From assembly GCA_934446285.1 (NCBI GenBank), contig CAKSEI010000086.1, positions 1 through 6,458 of the forward strand: a DNA stretch of 6,458 nucleotides. Reading direction: 5' to 3'. A program made the position numbers and the translations under genes. Below the pieces are notes generated by a model. The model was not told where the DNA came from. It saw only the letters and a program-made list of their open reading frames with translations, and ran no database searches. This document shows, piece by piece, positions 1 to 5,981 of this stretch; position 1 is the first letter of the stretch; each line of letters begins with the position of its first letter. Source of the DNA: an uncultured Eubacteriales bacterium (lineage in GTDB: Bacteria; Bacillota; Clostridia; Oscillospirales; CAG-272).

Positions 1-2232
1 GCGGAGGTGTTCGTTGTTTCCGACGGCGATGATGACGGCGGTCTCGTCGGCAGAGTAGGCTGCACGGCTGAGTTCAGCCATATAGTGCATCTGCCCGACG
101 GCAATGTCCGAGTCATGATTGACGGCAAGTCGCGCGCAGCGGCGGTACACATAAAAGAGCGTGCGGGATTTCTGCTCGCCGACATTGTAATCAGGGAGTA
201 CCGTTACGACGAAGAAATATTCGATGAGACGCAGCGAGCGGTCATTATTTCCATGCTTCGCGAATTCTGCGACCAGATACCAAAGCTGTCAAAGGAGCTT
301 TTCGACGCCGCATCGGGCATAGACGATACCGTGCTGCTCATGGACACCATAGCGTCGGACGTCTTTCAGGACGACGCAAACAGACGGTGCGTAATCAGCG
401 AATTCGACCCGAAACACAGATACGAGATATTCTGTCAGGCTTTCTGCGCTGAGATAGTCAATATGGGACTTGGCAGCGAAATACATAAGCAGGTGCGCGA
501 AAACCTTGACAGAAATCAGCGCGACTACTACCTGCGAGAGCAGCTCAAGGTAATACAGGACGAGCTCGGTTACGACGAGGACGACGAGGAGATAAGCGAC
601 TATATTAAGCGCATAAATAAGTGTATAGACGACGAAAAATCGCGCGAAAAGCTTATAAAAGAGGCAAATAAATTAGCCAAAATTCCTTTTGGCGCGTCCG
701 AGGGCACGGTCATACACGCATACCTTGACACGGTGCTCGAGTACCCGTGGAAGAATTTTACGCAGGACCGAATAGATATACCCGCAGCGCGGAAAATCCT
801 TGACGCCGACCACGACGGGATTGAAAAGGTTAAAGAGAGAATTTTAGAGTATCTCGCAGTTAAAAAGCTGTGCGGAGACGGCGGAGCACAGATACTCTGC
901 CTTGTCGGTGCGCCGGGCGTGGGCAAAACATCGGTTGCGCGCTCGGTTGCACGCGCTATGGGAAGAAGGTTCGTGCGCATTTCTCTCGGCGGAGTGCGTG
1001 ATGAGGCGGAGATACGCGGTCACAGGCGCACTTACCTCGGTTCTATGCCGGGACGTATAGTCGCGGCGATAACCGAGGCGGGAGTGGAAAATCCTCTTAT
1101 CCTGCTCGATGAGATAGACAAGCTTACCTCCGACCTGCACGGCGACCCGTCGTCGGCTCTGCTCGAGGTGCTCGACAGCGAGCAGAACAGCTCATTCAGG
1201 GATCACTTCATGGAGATACCGATTGACCTGTCAAAATGCGTTTTCATAGCGACGGCAAATACCCTTGATACGGTTGCCCGTCCGCTGCTCGACCGCATGG
1301 AGATAATCGAGATGAGCTCATATACCCGCGCTGAGAAGTTCGCTATAGCGAGACATCATCTCATAAAGAAGCAGGCAAAGGCAAACGGCATTAAGCTCTC
1401 GCAAATACGTATATCGGATAAGGCTCTGTACTCGATTATAGACGACTATACCGCCGAGGCGGGCGTGCGCTCGCTTGAGCGTAAGATTGCGGCGATATGC
1501 AGAAAGGCTGCCATAGCTGTAGTAGACGGCGATAAGAAGAGCGTGGGAGTAACGGAGGCAAATCTGAAGGATTTTCTCACCGAGCCGGTTATTCCCGAGA
1601 AAAAAGTAAGCGCCGACGGCAGAGTCGGAGTAGCCAACGGCATGGCGTATACGCAGTACGGCGGCGACCTGCTGCCTGTGGAGACGCTCTCTATGCCGGG
1701 ATCGGGTAAGGTAATCCTCACCGGCTCTCTCGGCGATGTTATGAAGGAGTCGGCGGAGATTGCCGTCTCATATATACGCTCGGTTGCACGCGAGTTTGAG
1801 ATACGGCAGTCATTTTACCGCGATACGGATATACACGTTCATTTTCCGGAGGGTGCAGTCCCGAAGGATGGACCGTCGGCGGGAGTCACGGTTACGAGCG
1901 CGATAATCAGCGAGCTTACCGGCTGCCCCGTAAGAGGGGATATCTCAATGACGGGAGAAATCTCACTTAAAGGCAGCGTGCTGCCCATAGGAGGCCTCAG
2001 GGAAAAGACTATGGCTGCATATAAGGCGGGTGTGAGGACGATACTCATACCGCGAGCAAATGAGCAGTCACTGCGCGAGGTAGACCCCGAGATAAAGGAA
2101 AATGTGCGCTTTGTACTTTGCTCGGACATAAGAGACGTGCTTAGAGAGGCGCTTATCCTCGATATGCCCGACGGTGCGGACGCAGCGGAGCGCAGGAGAA
2201 TTACCGCGATGCGCGGATTTGTAAAGGCGTAA
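1..2232 (+). CDS. lon: ATP-dependent Lon protease (LonA type), 5' end cut off by the window edge
   Basis: Cytoplasmic AAA+ serine protease that unfolds and degrades damaged and regulatory proteins. The reading frame is open from the first base and already matches the Lon N-terminal substrate-binding domain, so the true start is upstream; the GTG at 7 is an internal valine. The 743 codons present, plus an estimated 55-60 missing residues, give a normal length near 800. In order, the sequence shows the end of the N-domain, a charged helical linker with LREQ (about nt 530-600), and the AAA+ module: Walker A GAPGVGKT (907-930), Walker B LILLDE (to 1113), sensor-1 Asn (1258-1260), arginine finger in LLDR (1294-1296) and sensor-2 Arg in GVRSLER (1468-1470). 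The C-terminal protease domain has the catalytic Ser in KDGPSAG (1876-1878) and Lys in GGLREK (2005-2007), 43 residues apart as in E. coli Lon. All active-site residues are intact. Walker A has Ala where GPPGVGKT is usual. engB follows after one base, as in Bacillus lonA-ysxC. Confidence 0.97.
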   Translation, partial: AEVFVVSDGDDDGGLVGRVGCTAEFSHIVHLPDGNVRVMIDGKSRAAAVHIKERAGFLLADIVIREYRYDEEIFDETQRAVIISMLREFCDQIPKLSKELFDAASGIDDTVLLMDTIASDVFQDDANRRCVISEFDPKHRYEIFCQAFCAEIVNMGLGSEIHKQVRENLDRNQRDYYLREQLKVIQDELGYDEDDEEISDYIKRINKCIDDEKSREKLIKEANKLAKIPFGASEGTVIHAYLDTVLEYPWKNFTQDRIDIPAARKILDADHDGIEKVKERILEYLAVKKLCGDGGAQILCLVGAPGVGKTSVARSVARAMGRRFVRISLGGVRDEAEIRGHRRTYLGSMPGRIVAAITEAGVENPLILLDEIDKLTSDLHGDPSSALLEVLDSEQNSSFRDHFMEIPIDLSKCVFIATANTLDTVARPLLDRMEIIEMSSYTRAEKFAIARHHLIKKQAKANGIKLSQIRISDKALYSIIDDYTAEAGVRSLERKIAAICRKAAIAVVDGDKKSVGVTEANLKDFLTEPVIPEKKVSADGRVGVANGMAYTQYGGDLLPVETLSMPGSGKVILTGSLGDVMKESAEIAVSYIRSVAREFEIRQSFYRDTDIHVHFPEGAVPKDGPSAGVTVTSAIISELTGCPVRGDISMTGEISLKGSVLPIGGLREKTMAAYKAGVRTILIPRANEQSLREVDPEIKENVRFVLCSDIRDVLREALILDMPDGADAAERRRITAMRGFVKA

Positions 2233-2233
2233 T

Positions 2234-2830
2234 ATGAAGCTTAATATACAGAACACCGTGCTCTCGGTGACGGCAGGAAGGACAGACCAGTTTCCGCTCG
2301 ATACGATGCCGCAGATAGCCTTTTCCGGCAGGTCGAATGTCGGAAAAAGCTCGCTTGTAAATACGCTCCTGCAGCGGAAAAAACTCGCGAGAGTATCAAG
2401 TATGCCGGGAAAGACGGTCACGGTCAACTTTTACTGCGTAGATAAGAAGCTGTATATAGTCGATCTGCCGGGCTACGGCTTTGCAAAGAGAACACCTGAG
2501 GACATACGCAGATGGTCCTCTCTTACCGACGGCTACTTCACGGACGGGTATTCCGTCGGGCGCTTAAAGTGCGTGGTACAGCTTGCCGACCTAAAGGTAG
2601 GGCTCACGCGCGACGATGAGATGATGCTTGATTATCTGAGAAATACGGGAACGGATTTTGTCATTGTCGCGACTAAGAGTGACAAGCTGAATAAAACCGA
2701 CACCCGGCGCGGGCTTGATAAAATACGCAATAATCCTCTCGTGGGAGAGCAAACCGAGGTTATCCCCTTTTCGTCCCTCTCGGGAGTCGGCAGGGATATG
2801 CTGCTCGGCGTTATTTATAAATATATCTGA
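2234..2830 (+). CDS. engB: Ribosome biogenesis GTP-binding protein EngB/YsxC/YihA
   Basis: Small TRAFAC-class GTPase needed for late assembly of the 50S ribosomal subunit; essential in Bacillus subtilis. Its 198 residues match the family length. The G motifs are visible in order: G1 GRSNVGKS (residues 32-39), the switch I region with the EngB-typical RVSSMPGKT (53-61), G3 DLPGYG (77-82), G4 TKSD (147-150) and G5-like PFSS (178-181). The lon stop codon is one base upstream, and AAAGG at 2223-2227 in the end of lon is a plausible ribosome binding site six bases before the ATG. Adjacency to lon supports the assignment, and translation may be coupled to lon. No domain is missing. The family call is secure; the essential role is known from homologues and not shown here. 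Confidence 0.97.
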   Translation: MKLNIQNTVLSVTAGRTDQFPLDTMPQIAFSGRSNVGKSSLVNTLLQRKKLARVSSMPGKTVTVNFYCVDKKLYIVDLPGYGFAKRTPEDIRRWSSLTDGYFTDGYSVGRLKCVVQLADLKVGLTRDDEMMLDYLRNTGTDFVIVATKSDKLNKTDTRRGLDKIRNNPLVGEQTEVIPFSSLSGVGRDMLLGVIYKYI

Positions 2831-2833
2831 GGA
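2829..2833 (+). promoter_or_regulatory. Ribosome binding site of the M50 peptidase gene, overlapping the engB stop
   Basis: GAGGA lies six bases before the ATG at 2840, and its first two bases are part of the engB TGA. This supports the 2840 start and suggests ribosomes finishing engB can reload here. Confidence 0.7.
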
Positions 2834-2839
2834 AAAACA

Positions 2840-3535
2840 ATGTTAAGAGAAATTATCGCAGCCATACAGAGCGGGGATATGACGGGCGTGGCGCAGATTG
2901 TCATGATGATACCGATAGTGCTCTTTTCGCTGTGCTTTCATGAGTATTCGCACGGCTTTATCGCGTATAAGCTCGGAGACCCGACCGCCCGCGCGGGCGG
3001 ACGTCTGACGCTTGACCCGCGCAAGCACCTTGACCCCGTCGGTACGCTTATGATGTTTTTATTCGGATTCGGATGGGCAAAGCCGGTACCGATAAATCCG
3101 GCATACTTCAAGAAGCGCAAATCGGGTATGGCTATGACTGCCCTTGCGGGACCTCTTTCAAACATTCTGCTCGCCTTTTTATCCGTATTGATTTATCATC
3201 TGAGCGCGACGGTAATATATCACTTATCGCCTGCCTCTCTCTATTCGTCTGCATTTTATATTACCGGGTTGTTTTTCAATATGGCTGCATCTCTCAATCT
3301 CAGTCTCGCGGTGTTCAATCTGATACCCGTGCCGCCGCTCGACGGCTCGCGCATACTTAACATCATCCTGCCGGAGAGATATTACTTCGGGGTAATGCGC
3401 TATGAGAGATATATATACCTCGGCGTTGTCGTGCTGCTCTTCACGGGACTGCTCGACAGACCCCTCGGGTATGCCGTATCGGGACTTTTCAAGCTTATCA
3501 ACACGGCGATATCCGCGATACCGGGTATAATCTGA
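2840..3535 (+). CDS. Site-2-protease-like M50 family intramembrane zinc metallopeptidase
   Basis: Predicted polytopic membrane zinc metalloprotease of the compact, PDZ-less M50 group (B. subtilis YwhC-like), which cleaves substrates within or near the membrane. The zinc-binding HEYSH motif (residues 34-38) sits at the end of the first hydrophobic helix, and the third ligand Asp168 is in the second signature NLIPVPPLDG (160-169). A GP-LSN element (104-108) follows the family's conserved WAKPVPINP segment (79-87). Further hydrophobic segments lie at about 97-120, 141-163, 190-205 and 209-224. All metal ligands are present, so it is probably active. At 231 residues it is typical of the group. 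It is nine bases downstream of engB and abuts scpA with no gap, in a single-strand operon. The physiological substrate is not known for most members of this subgroup, and nothing in the window names one. Confidence 0.93.
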   Translation: MLREIIAAIQSGDMTGVAQIVMMIPIVLFSLCFHEYSHGFIAYKLGDPTARAGGRLTLDPRKHLDPVGTLMMFLFGFGWAKPVPINPAYFKKRKSGMAMTALAGPLSNILLAFLSVLIYHLSATVIYHLSPASLYSSAFYITGLFFNMAASLNLSLAVFNLIPVPPLDGSRILNIILPERYYFGVMRYERYIYLGVVVLLFTGLLDRPLGYAVSGLFKLINTAISAIPGII

Positions 3536-3538
3536 ATG
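3533..3538 (+). other. Stop-start junction TGAATG between the M50 peptidase gene and scpA
   Basis: The TGA of the peptidase gene is directly followed by the ATG of scpA. The 20 bases upstream contain no good purine-rich ribosome binding site (only CCGGG), so scpA translation probably depends on ribosomes terminating at the peptidase stop. The scpA start itself is supported by family alignment: the conserved FEGPLDLLL begins at residue 11. Confidence 0.6.
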
Positions 3539-4279
3539 GAGACGCTAAGCTTCAGGCTTGACAGCTTTGAGGGACCTCTTGACCTGCTGCTCAGGCTGAT
3601 CGTAAAAAATCAGGTTGATATTTGCGATATACCGATAGCCCTCATCTTCGACCAATATATGGAGTACATCGAGCGTATGCGTATGATGGACATGGAGATA
3701 GCGGGTGAGTTTATCACCATGGCTGCCGAGCTTATGCTCATAAAGAGCAGGATGCTTCTGCCGGGCAGAGAGGAAGACGAGGAGGAGGATCCCCGAGCCG
3801 CACTCGCTCAGGCTCTCACCGAATACAAGAAAGCAAAGGAGGCTGCCTCATATCTCGGCGGGCGCTTTGATGTCTACTCCGCACGCTTTGTAAAGGATAC
3901 GGAGGAACTGACCTTTGAGGAGGAGCTCTCAGGTCAGAGTATAGAGGCACTGGAAAAAGCCCTCGCGCGCGTGCTCGGCAGAAAGGAGCTGCGTGAGCAG
4001 TCCATGACCGATGAACCGGGCGAGACACTCACGCGCATAGTGCGCAGCCGCGTAACACCGATAAAGGAGCGCGAAACGGAGATAAGGAGGATGCTCGGCG
4101 AGCGCGGGAGCATGTCCTTTGACGAAATAATGATGGCATCCCTTACGCGTTCGGATATCATAGCGTCGTTTGTCGCTCTGCTTGAAATGGTTAAAAATCA
4201 GAGCGTTTACATGAGCGCGGAGGAAAACGGAGATATTTATTTTGAGATGAAAACCTCAGACGGAGGGGCGGATGGCTGA
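3536..4279 (+). CDS. scpA: Segregation and condensation protein A (SMC kleisin)
   Basis: Kleisin subunit of the bacterial SMC-ScpAB condensin, which bridges the two SMC heads and organises and segregates the chromosome. The 247 residues match the usual 240-270. The N-terminal domain carries the hallmark FEGPLDLLLRLI (11-22), VDICDIPI (27-34) and the amphipathic helix ending in LMLIKSRMLLP (66-76). A variable acidic linker (EEDEEED, 79-85) comes next, followed by an Ala/Lys/Glu-rich helical middle. The C-terminal winged helix (about 170-237) has SFDEIM and the ALLEMVKNQ-type helix that binds the SMC head. The last eight bases overlap scpB. The acidic linker is within normal family variation. 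Confidence in the family is very high; condensin function is inferred from homologues. Confidence 0.96.
   Translation: METLSFRLDSFEGPLDLLLRLIVKNQVDICDIPIALIFDQYMEYIERMRMMDMEIAGEFITMAAELMLIKSRMLLPGREEDEEEDPRAALAQALTEYKKAKEAASYLGGRFDVYSARFVKDTEELTFEEELSGQSIEALEKALARVLGRKELREQSMTDEPGETLTRIVRSRVTPIKERETEIRRMLGERGSMSFDEIMMASLTRSDIIASFVALLEMVKNQSVYMSAEENGDIYFEMKTSDGGADG
4262..4268 (+). promoter_or_regulatory. Strong ribosome binding site of scpB inside the end of scpA
   Basis: GGAGGGG lies just before the scpB ATG at 4272 (five bases from the GGAGG core). It supports that start and gives scpB its own loading site although the two genes overlap by eight bases. Confidence 0.75.
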
Positions 4280-4850
4280 TTATAAGATAGGGCAGAACGA
4301 GAGAATAATCGAGGCTGTTCTCTTTGCCGCGGGCTATCCCGTCACCTATAACAAGCTCTCGGATATACTATCTCTCTCTGTTTCGGAGGTAAAAAAATGC
4401 GTAAAGGCTTTCGCGGAGTATTATAACTCCGAGGAAATTATGCGCGGTATACAGCTTGTTACCTATGATGATGCATGTCAGCTGTGCTCGCGAGAGGAGT
4501 ACGCGGAGTATATAAAGGAGGCGCTCGGTATCAGACGCGGCGGCACTCTCTCAAATTCCTCTCTCGAGGTTCTCGCCCTTATCGCCTATCATCAGCCAGT
4601 TACGCGCGCCTATGTCGAGCAGATACGGGGAGTTGACTGCTCTTATGCGATATCGAGCCTGCTCGATAAGGGGCTTATCGACGTAAAGGGCAGACTTGAC
4701 GTGCCGGGTAAGCCGTACCTCTACGTTACCACCGACGACTTTTTACGATGCTTCGGGCTTGAGAGTCTCTCGGAGCTCCCCCCCGCCGAGTATTTCTCGG
4801 ATATGGCGCGGGACGAGCAGCTTACCCTTGAGTTGGGAGAGGGAGAGTAG
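4272..4850 (+). CDS. scpB: Segregation and condensation protein B (SMC-ScpAB complex)
   Basis: Winged-helix partner of ScpA; in the family an ScpB dimer binds one ScpA molecule in the SMC condensin. The protein has 192 residues, as usual. The first winged-helix domain begins with IIEAVLFAAGYPV (12-24). The second contains the signature SSLEVLALIAYHQPVTR (about 96-112), then IRGV (118-121), the LLDKGLI helix and the DVPGKPYLY wing (143-151), and ends with FGL-SLSELPP. The overlap with scpA and the Shine-Dalgarno at 4262-4268 fix the start. The tail after ELPP is short and acidic. The stop TAG is directly followed by the ATG of the next gene, with GGGAGA at 4841-4846 available as that gene's ribosome binding site. 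The partner gene next door makes the assignment firm. Confidence 0.96.
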   Translation: MADYKIGQNERIIEAVLFAAGYPVTYNKLSDILSLSVSEVKKCVKAFAEYYNSEEIMRGIQLVTYDDACQLCSREEYAEYIKEALGIRRGGTLSNSSLEVLALIAYHQPVTRAYVEQIRGVDCSYAISSLLDKGLIDVKGRLDVPGKPYLYVTTDDFLRCFGLESLSELPPAEYFSDMARDEQLTLELGEGE

Positions 4851-5477
4851 ATGTGGTGGAGAGTGCTCCTTGCCGTTCTCGGTGCGCTTGCCGCCCTGTC
4901 CTGCTGCCGCATTAAAATATGTATAGGCTATTCGGGAGCTCTTACGGCGAGGCTTAAGATACTTTTCCTCGGCTTTACCCTTTATCCGAAAAAAGAAAAA
5001 ATAAAGCTTGAGAAATTCACCGCACGCGGTGTGAATAAGCAGGTAAAAAAGCTTAAGGGCAAGGAGAAAAAGCAGCAAGGACAAAAGGTCGGGGAGGACA
5101 AGGCGGAGAATATGCTGGGAGCCGTGCGCTCCGCGGGAGGAATGCTTGCCGCTCTTCGTGATAAATTTCTCGATTACCTTACCGTTGAGGTCGCGCAGCT
5201 GCACCTGTGTGTGGCAAGTGAGGACGCGGCGCGTACCGCAATCCTTTACGGCGTCGCCGTTCAGGGAGTTCAGTATATAATAACGCTGCTCGACGAGATG
5301 ACAAACTTCAGGGCTGAGAATGACATGAGCATATCGGTTTTTCCCGATTTCACCTCGGAGAAGCCGTATTTTCATCTCAATATCACGCTCTCGGTGCGTA
5401 TATGGCAGGCGCTTTCGCTCGCACTGCGTGCCGCGGCATTTTATATAAAGGATTCAAAAAACAAAAATTCCGCATAG
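4851..5477 (+). CDS. DUF2953 family membrane-anchored protein of unknown function
   Basis: I recognise this as DUF2953 from its layout and context; the function is unknown. It has 208 residues. Residues 2-18 form one hydrophobic helix ending in a Cys pair (18-19), either a membrane anchor or an uncleaved signal. A short strand-rich part follows (21-45), then a very basic segment (47-84) with about 14 lysines. The C-terminal half holds the conserved-looking core: DAARTAILYG (125-134), a VFPDF element (163-167) and a final mildly hydrophobic helix (about 178-199). The gene abuts scpB with no gap (TAGATG) and ends 13 bases before the GerW-family gene. In Clostridia DUF2953 genes are commonly found beside ytfJ/gerW, so a sporulation or germination role is often suspected, but that rests on neighbourhood only. 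The start is supported by GGGAGA at 4841-4846. A 210-residue open frame on the opposite strand is judged to be a shadow. Confidence 0.8.
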   Translation: MWWRVLLAVLGALAALSCCRIKICIGYSGALTARLKILFLGFTLYPKKEKIKLEKFTARGVNKQVKKLKGKEKKQQGQKVGEDKAENMLGAVRSAGGMLAALRDKFLDYLTVEVAQLHLCVASEDAARTAILYGVAVQGVQYIITLLDEMTNFRAENDMSISVFPDFTSEKPYFHLNITLSVRIWQALSLALRAAAFYIKDSKNKNSA

Positions 5478-5479
5478 TG

Positions 5480-5485
5480 AGGAGG
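5480..5485 (+). promoter_or_regulatory. Perfect Shine-Dalgarno of the GerW-family gene
   Basis: AGGAGG lies five bases before the ATG at 5491. It is the strongest ribosome binding site in the window and fixes the start. It suggests this gene is translated more strongly than its upstream neighbours when transcribed. Confidence 0.85.
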
Positions 5486-5490
5486 AAATC

Positions 5491-5928
5491 ATGGCAGAAA
5501 GTAAATTAAACGATATAATCCAGACGTCTCTTTCAAGCATAAAAGAGGTCGTCGACGCGAACACGATAATAGGCCAGCCGATAGAGGCTGCCAACGGCAG
5601 CGGAACGGTTATCATACCCGTCTCGCGCGTATCGATGGGCTATGCCTCGGGCGGTGTTGACTATTTCGGCAAAAAGTCTGATGCGTCGACCCCCGATTCA
5701 ATGAATTTCGGTGGCGGAGGCGGAACCGGCGTTTCCGTCCATCCCGTCGGATTTCTTATAATAAAAGCGGACGGGAGCGTCGAGATGCTCAATGTAAACA
5801 ACTCATCCGATGCGGGAGATGCCATAGCCTCCATAATCGAGAAAAGCCCCGAGCTTATCGGCAAGATAAAGTCGTTCTTCTCAAGGAAAAAGGACGACGG
5901 GGAAGAGGAGAGCGACGAAGAAGAATAA
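5491..5928 (+). CDS. ytfJ: GerW/YtfJ family sporulation-associated protein
   Basis: Small soluble protein of the GerW (YtfJ) family. The B. subtilis member is a forespore-expressed protein required for normal germination with some nutrients; its molecular activity is unknown. The 145 residues show the family layout: an N-terminal helix (DIIQTSLSSIKEVVDANTIIG, 8-28), then VIIPVSRVSMGYASGG (40-55), a glycine-rich turn FGGGGGTGVSVHPVGFLII (73-91), and a C-terminal amphipathic helix up to about 132. The end is a charged tail, basic at SRKK and then strongly acidic (EEESDEEE, last eight residues). It has no signal peptide or membrane helix. It follows DUF2953 by 13 bases and precedes a D-Ala-D-Ala carboxypeptidase, a common clostridial order. 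YtfJ-like proteins also occur in some non-sporulating bacteria, so the gene alone does not prove sporulation. Confidence 0.92.
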   Translation: MAESKLNDIIQTSLSSIKEVVDANTIIGQPIEAANGSGTVIIPVSRVSMGYASGGVDYFGKKSDASTPDSMNFGGGGGTGVSVHPVGFLIIKADGSVEMLNVNNSSDAGDAIASIIEKSPELIGKIKSFFSRKKDDGEEESDEEE

Positions 5929-5981
5929 GCATAATGCGGTGGGGGAAAACATAGATTTTTCTTATGAAAAGGTTTATGCTT
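5927..5981 (+). repeat. Eight-base inverted repeat around the start of the carboxypeptidase gene
   Basis: AAGCATAA (5927-5934, overlapping the stop of the preceding gene) is perfectly complementary to TTATGCTT (5974-5981, codons 4-6 of the next gene), with 39 bases between. In mRNA it could enclose the start codon. Inside it, GAAAA (5945-5949) can pair with TTTTC (5957-5961). Both stems are short and AT-rich, so this may be chance. There is no T-run after it that would make it a terminator. Confidence 0.3.

Noticed and set aside
7..9. GTG as the start codon of lon
   Set aside because: The frame is open to the window edge, and the residues around it align inside the Lon N-terminal domain. A start here would cut into that domain, so it is an internal valine.
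505..530. TTGACA-like sequence within lon as a promoter -35 box
   Set aside because: It encodes conserved Lon residues and has no matching -10 element at proper spacing leading to a gene start.
600..1140. Minus-strand open frames within lon
   Set aside because: Low-complexity Ser/Arg-rich translations opposite a conserved AAA+ domain, with no support of their own.
3073..3360. Plus-strand open frame of 95 codons within the M50 peptidase gene
   Set aside because: It is out of frame with a gene whose catalytic motifs are all intact, and it has no recognisable domain.
4696..4926. Plus-strand open frame bridging scpB and the DUF2953 gene
   Set aside because: Overlaps the conserved ends of both genes in another frame. 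The composition (Pro/Ser-rich) is typical of an out-of-frame translation.
4743..5375. A 210-codon open reading frame on the minus strand across the end of scpB and most of the DUF2953 gene
   Set aside because: It lies antisense to two well supported genes, has no recognisable domain, and its leucine- and phenylalanine-rich part is the reverse complement of the lysine-rich segment of DUF2953. It is a shadow frame.
5398..5443. Possible forespore sigma-G promoter before the GerW-family gene (GTATA at 5398, CATTTTA at 5437)
   Set aside because: The two elements resemble the consensus boxes, but the spacer is 34 bases where about 17-18 is needed, and no -35-like box exists at the right distance.
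5706..5735. Glycine-coding GGN repeat as a possible tandem repeat or recombination site
   Set aside because: It is the family-typical glycine-rich turn of GerW/YtfJ proteins and has no copy elsewhere in the window.
5929..5963. Rho-independent terminator between the GerW-family gene and the carboxypeptidase gene
   Set aside because: No GC-rich hairpin is present. The TTTTT run at 5956-5960 is not preceded by a stable stem; the only local pairing is five A-T-rich base pairs.
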